From Arcobacter siniprincipis (lineage in GTDB: Bacteria; Campylobacterota; Campylobacteria; Campylobacterales; Arcobacteraceae): a stretch of 64,000 nucleotides of DNA. The number at the start of each line of letters is the position of its first letter. Within the stretch, counting starts at the first letter, position 1. The stretch is from assembly GCF_048571125.1 (NCBI RefSeq), contig NZ_CP182343.1, forward strand, positions 62,001-126,000, read 5' to 3'. The notes under the pieces were generated by a model. The model was not told the origin of the DNA, made no database searches, and saw only the letters and a list, made by a program, of their open reading frames with translations. A program made the position numbers and the translations under genes. This document shows, piece by piece, positions 60,226-64,000 of this stretch.

Positions 60226-62420
60226 TGTAAAACCTTTTTCATTTTGGGAATTTTTATTGTAAATATAACTTTGTTTTCATCATTTTTGACAAACATTTGT
60301 CCTTTCATTTTATCTTCAATAATTACTTTTGCCATGTATAATCCAATCCCTGTACCATCTTTTTTTGTAGTGAAATAGGGGTCAAAAATAGAGTGTATTA
60401 TTTTTTCATCTATTCCACCTGCATCATCTATTACTTCTATTATAGTGTAATTATTATTTGTGTAAACATTAACTATTATTTTGCATTTATTTTCTAAAGA
60501 ATTGTCTGATATTTTATTTTTTGCATTATTTAAAAGGTTTAATAATACTTGTTTAAATTCATTTTTATATCCATATACTAGAAAATCATTATTATTTTCT
60601 TGGTAACTTATTTCAATGTTAATATTCAAATAGAAGAGTTGTTTTCCTACAATTTCTAATATATCTTCAAAAGATTGTTTTACAGAAAAATTTGTTTTTT
60701 TAGTTGAGGGTTTTAAAAAGTTTCTAAAATCACTTAAAGTTTGTGACATGTATTGAATTTGAACCATTGAATCTTTTACAAAACTTTGCACATCCTGCGT
60801 TTGCAGTTCTTCAAGCATGTGTGAAGTTTGTATATCTTGAACTAAGGCTGAGAGTTCAACTAGTGGTTCATTCCATTGATGTGCAATGGCTGCTACCATA
60901 TCTCCCATTTCTGCTAATTTTGTTTGTTGTATTAAGAATTGTTTTTGTTGAACTCTCTCTGTAATATCATCCATAATACAAACAATACCCCCAACTTCTC
61001 CATTTATATTTTCATATGGAGCTTTATTTAAAATAAAATATTTCATTTGTAAGTTTGCAAAGTGTAAGACTATCTCAGAGGTATCTGTTTCTTGACTTTT
61101 TTGAATCTTTTCATCTATTTCTATGTTTTTTATAGCTATATCTTTTGGAAAAAAGTCAAAGGCAGTTTTTCCAATAACTTCTTGTTTTGTGATGTTAAAT
61201 AATTTTGCAAAAGCTAAGTTTGAACCAATAAACTTACCATCTTTATTTTTATAGTATATTGCATTAGGTAGGGTGTCTAATAGAACTTTCTCAAACTTTA
61301 GTCGATTTGAAAGGTCATTTTCAAGTTTTTTTCTTCTTTGTATATTGGCTCTCATACTAATAACCATGATTGAAAGAATAAAAATTATAGAAAAAACAAT
61401 AACTATAAATTTTGTATATTTTTTATAAAATGAGCTTGGTTCATTTAAAATTGTATATTTTTCATGGATATTATTCAATGAAATATCAAATTTCTTTAGT
61501 TCGTTATAATCAAAAATATATCGATTGGGAGATTTTTCTAAAATAGGAATATCTTTTATATCTTTTCCATTTAAAACTTGTAAAGCCATATTTGCAACAC
61601 TATTACCTTGTGCGGTTGCTGATGTTACTAATCCACCTACAATTCCATAATTTAGATAAAAATCCCACAGTCCATAAATAGGGTTATTACTTATTTCTTT
61701 TATTTGTTTTAAACCCTCTTTATAAGTAAAGTTTTTCCCTGCTTTATCTTTAAAAAGAAGCAAAAAAAGTAAAACATCATCTTTATTTAAATTTTTAACT
61801 TTATTTTTTAAAGTCTCCATATCTAATTGATCTATGTATTCTATGTTAAATTGATCTTTGTATTTTTTTATTATAAGTCTTAAATCTCTTTTTATTGCAT
61901 AACCTGTTTTTGACTTATCATTTATAATAACAAGATTCTTCATCTTAGGGTGAAGTTCATGTATCAATTTAAAGTTATTCTCTAAATCAACTTGTTCTAC
62001 TACTCCTGACATATACTCTTTTATATTCTTTTTTTCTAAAAGAGTTTTATCAAAGTTATTGATACCACAAAAGAGTACAGGAGTATTAGGAAAGAGATAA
62101 TCATGATACTTTATAATAAATTCAAAGGCATTATTATCGCTTACAAGGATTAAATCAAATTTTCTATTTTCAAATTGTTTTTTGTAGAGTTCAGCAAGTT
62201 CATTTAGATATATGCCTCCAACAACTCTTTTGGTATCCATATATCTAGTTGTAAGTTCTATATTACCATATGAGGCAAATTTATCTTCGATTGCTTTTGA
62301 TATATCATCACTCCATTTATACCCTTTATGATACGAATGGAGTAATAAAACTTCTTTATTATTGTTCGCAAAAGAAGATGTAAGAAAGATTATAAAGTAT
62401 AGTAATAAAAGTTTTTTCAT
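60222..62420 (-). CDS. Sensor histidine kinase with periplasmic ABC-substrate-binding-like domain
   Basis: A signal peptide (ending SSFAN, near 18) is followed by a periplasmic ABC-sugar-type binding domain of about 300 residues (KEVLLLHSYHKGYKWSDDIS near the start). One TM (about 337-357) leads to a PAS domain (about 380-490) and a kinase core. The H-box is MVAAIAHQWNEPLVELSAL, typical of Campylobacterota, and ATP motifs are NLLNNAKNKI, DDAGGI and TGIGLYMAKVII. It should sense an external solute, perhaps lactate or a related acid, and signal to the regulator with which it overlaps. Confidence 0.9.
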   Translation of the reverse strand: MKKLLLLYFIIFLTSSFANNNKEVLLLHSYHKGYKWSDDISKAIEDKFASYGNIELTTRYMDTKRVVGGIYLNELAELYKKQFENRKFDLILVSDNNAFEFIIKYHDYLFPNTPVLFCGINNFDKTLLEKKNIKEYMSGVVEQVDLENNFKLIHELHPKMKNLVIINDKSKTGYAIKRDLRLIIKKYKDQFNIEYIDQLDMETLKNKVKNLNKDDVLLFLLLFKDKAGKNFTYKEGLKQIKEISNNPIYGLWDFYLNYGIVGGLVTSATAQGNSVANMALQVLNGKDIKDIPILEKSPNRYIFDYNELKKFDISLNNIHEKYTILNEPSSFYKKYTKFIVIVFSIIFILSIMVISMRANIQRRKKLENDLSNRLKFEKVLLDTLPNAIYYKNKDGKFIGSNLAFAKLFNITKQEVIGKTAFDFFPKDIAIKNIEIDEKIQKSQETDTSEIVLHFANLQMKYFILNKAPYENINGEVGGIVCIMDDITERVQQKQFLIQQTKLAEMGDMVAAIAHQWNEPLVELSALVQDIQTSHMLEELQTQDVQSFVKDSMVQIQYMSQTLSDFRNFLKPSTKKTNFSVKQSFEDILEIVGKQLFYLNINIEISYQENNNDFLVYGYKNEFKQVLLNLLNNAKNKISDNSLENKCKIIVNVYTNNNYTIIEVIDDAGGIDEKIIHSIFDPYFTTKKDGTGIGLYMAKVIIEDKMKGQMFVKNDENKVIFTIKIPKMKKVLQ

Positions 62421-62438
62421 ATTGTTCTGATTATATCA

Positions 62439-63026
62439 TTAATCTACAAAAATGATATATCCAGATTTTGGACCATGTGCTCCTATTACAAGTGATTGTT
62501 CTATGTCTGCTGTTTTTGAAGGCCCTGAAACAAATACACCATATCCACTATTTTCAAACTCTATTTTTGTATAAGCTTCATGCATATTATTTACAATATC
62601 ATTTTTATTTACTACTATTATGATATTTTGAGCTATGAAATAAAGACTTCTATGTCTATTATTCTCATCTTTTAACCAAACTGCACCATTTTCAGCAACT
62701 GCAAAATTTCCTTTAACTATTGCTAAATCTATATCTTTTAAGTTGTGAGCATCATCTTGTGCATTTGCATCAAAATTACTTAATGAACAAAATTCCACAT
62801 TTGAATAAACTTGCCCTAACTCATCTTTATATAGATCTTTTATAGTTTCATCAAGTTTCTCTTTTGTTGTTATAATAGATTCTCCGCCTACAGTTTTTAT
62901 GACTTGGGCATATTTTTCTAATTTATTTTCAAAAGTTATTCCAAAATGATCATATTCAGGAAGGATTTCATCTTTTACTACATTATTTGATTTAATAGCA
63001 TTTAATATCTCATCTCTACTTGACAT
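62439..63026 (-). CDS. lutC: LutC-like LUD-domain protein
   Basis: Component of the LutABC L-lactate oxidising system. The LUD domain is seen in DIDLAVVKGNFAVAENGAVW and the closing ADIEQSLVIGAHGPKSGYII. Its start overlaps lutB by one base. The 195 residues are of usual length for LutC. lutA would lie beyond lutB, outside the window. Confidence 0.9.
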   Translation of the reverse strand: MSSRDEILNAIKSNNVVKDEILPEYDHFGITFENKLEKYAQVIKTVGGESIITTKEKLDETIKDLYKDELGQVYSNVEFCSLSNFDANAQDDAHNLKDIDLAIVKGNFAVAENGAVWLKDENNRHRSLYFIAQNIIIVVNKNDIVNNMHEAYTKIEFENSGYGVFVSGPSKTADIEQSLVIGAHGPKSGYIIFVD

Positions 63027-64000
63027 TATGAATCCTTTCTTTGTTTATATAACTCTTTGAAAGAGTTTTTTGGCATCTTTGGAATATCCCTTTGTTTTCC
63101 CCAAACATTTGCTTTTGAGTAAATAATAGAATCAGGTAACATTGGAATTACTTTTCTCATGATTTTCCCACCTATATTAAATAGTGTAGGGTGATCCATT
63201 ACCCATGAAGTTATCTTCATAGCTACTGCTTTTTTTGTGTCTATTAAATGCTTTTTAGCAAGGTCTTGTCTATGGGCGTAAAGTTGTGAATCCAAGTCAA
63301 TTTTTACAGGACATACATTTGTACATGAAGCACAAAGGGTACAAGCAAAAGGTAAGGACTTGTGTTCTTTAGGATTTCTAAATGCTCCTAAATTTGAACC
63401 AATAGGTCCTGGAATTACATATTTATAAGAGTGACCACCACTTCTTCTATAGATTGGACAAGTATTCATACAAGCACCACATCTAATACAATTAAGTGAT
63501 TTTTGATAAGTGGCATCTGCTAATATTGGAGTTCTTTTATTATCTACTATTACAATATGCATCTCTCCACCTTCCACTGGACCATGGTAATGTGATGTAT
63601 AAGATGTAATAGCTTGACCAGTTGCACTTCGTGCTAATAATCTTGTAAATACTGATAAGTCTTTAAGTCTCGGAATAGTTTTTTCTATACCCATAGAAGC
63701 AATATGAAGTTTAGGAACACTTGCCCCCATATCTGCATTTCCTTCATTTGTACAAACAACTATTCCACCTGTTTCACTTATGGCAAAGTTTACACCCGTA
63801 AGTCCTGCTTGTGCTGTCAGGAAATCTTCTCTTAAACTAGCTCTTGCCGCCCTTGTTAAATAAGTAGGATCATCGTTTCCTTTTTCAGTTCCCAAGTGTT
63901 CATGAAAAGTATCACTTACATCAGATTTTTTAAGGTGAATCGCTGGTAGTACTATATGTGAAGGTGGTTCATTTCTAAGTTGAACAATTCTTTCACCTAA
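63026..64000 (-). CDS. lutB: LutB-like iron-sulfur protein (cut by window edge)
   Basis: LutB oxidises L-lactate with LutA and LutC. The reading frame continues past an in-frame TTG at 63893-63895 and stays open to the right edge (LGERIVQLRNEPPSHIVLPA and on), so that TTG is not the true start. The LUD domain (GVNFAISETGGIVVCTNEGN) is followed by two Fe-S motifs, CIRCGACMNTCPIYRRSGGH and CTLCASCTNVCPVKIDL. Seen here are 324 codons; about 130 to 150 more should lie outside. Confidence 0.93.
   Translation of the reverse strand, partial: LGERIVQLRNEPPSHIVLPAIHLKKSDVSDTFHEHLGTEKGNDDPTYLTRAARASLREDFLTAQAGLTGVNFAISETGGIVVCTNEGNADMGASVPKLHIASMGIEKTIPRLKDLSVFTRLLARSATGQAITSYTSHYHGPVEGGEMHIVIVDNKRTPILADATYQKSLNCIRCGACMNTCPIYRRSGGHSYKYVIPGPIGSNLGAFRNPKEHKSLPFACTLCASCTNVCPVKIDLDSQLYAHRQDLAKKHLIDTKKAVAMKITSWVMDHPTLFNIGGKIMRKVIPMLPDSIIYSKANVWGKQRDIPKMPKNSFKELYKQRKDS

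Noticed and set aside
63026..63895. TTG at 63893-63895 as the lutB start
   Set aside because: The frame stays open to the right edge with LutB-like sequence, so the gene begins outside the window.
1..64000. tRNA, rRNA, CRISPR arrays and insertion sequences
   Set aside because: No cloverleaf, rRNA, regular spacer array, transposase or paired terminal repeats were recognised.

Overview
The window looks like chromosome from a nitrogen-fixing, Arcobacter-like member of the Campylobacterota. Evidence: very AT-rich DNA; a GGAAY...TGCA sigma-54 promoter style; TTTTGCTATAAT-type -10 boxes; 7TMR/GGDEF and HQW-type sensor proteins; and a nif cluster together with a DddY-type DMSP lyase. That last pairing is, as far as I recall, known from Arcobacter nitrofigilis, a Spartina-root isolate. 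The species name is inference.

Layout. 1-1,900: edge of a membrane-protein gene and a PAS chemoreceptor. 1,878-24,640: the nitrogen fixation region. A leftward arm carries nifN, two Tpx-like genes, an ankyrin gene, a SagB-like gene and a small gene, then nifX, a DUF269 gene, nifF, nifW, nifZ, a ferredoxin-fold gene without cluster ligands, a [2Fe-2S] ferredoxin and rpoN. nifE is read leftward from a separate site, separated from nifN by a non-nif stretch (10,553-13,853). A rightward arm carries a NifX-like gene, a HicB/Sel1/NifU-C fusion, a second NifX-like gene and a flavodiiron protein; then, beyond a small divergent leftward pair, nifB, a small gene, nifV, a GNAT gene, a CCE_0567-type gene, a cysteine-rich small gene, a leucine-rich-repeat gene and nifQ. 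Seven near-identical sigma-54 promoters read these arms. nifH, nifD and nifK are not in the window.

24,640-30,485: rluA-type pseudouridine synthase, purB, nrdA and nrdB. 30,486-31,584: a structured gene-poor stretch with long inverted repeats, a seven-codon leader and one unknown small gene. 31,585-45,915: housekeeping and accessory genes (diguanylate cyclase, thioesterase, exporters, AraC regulator, lipoprotein, OmpA-like protein, phosphatase, phosphomannomutase, proA, adenylate cyclase).

45,954-48,752: a compact DMSP module, acuI-dddY with a divergent HxlR regulator and two copies of a 42-bp repeat that look like its operators. 48,754-53,256: FetB-like permease, gpsA, MarR regulator, gatB and a SurA-like chaperone. 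53,332-64,000: a lactate-use locus, with a D-lactate dehydrogenase, a TakP/LctP-type TRAP transporter, a two-component system and lutC-lutB (lutB runs off the right edge).

Together the genes suggest a root- or sediment-associated microaerophile that fixes nitrogen, protects the enzyme from oxygen (flavodiiron protein), cleaves plant DMSP and oxidises lactate.
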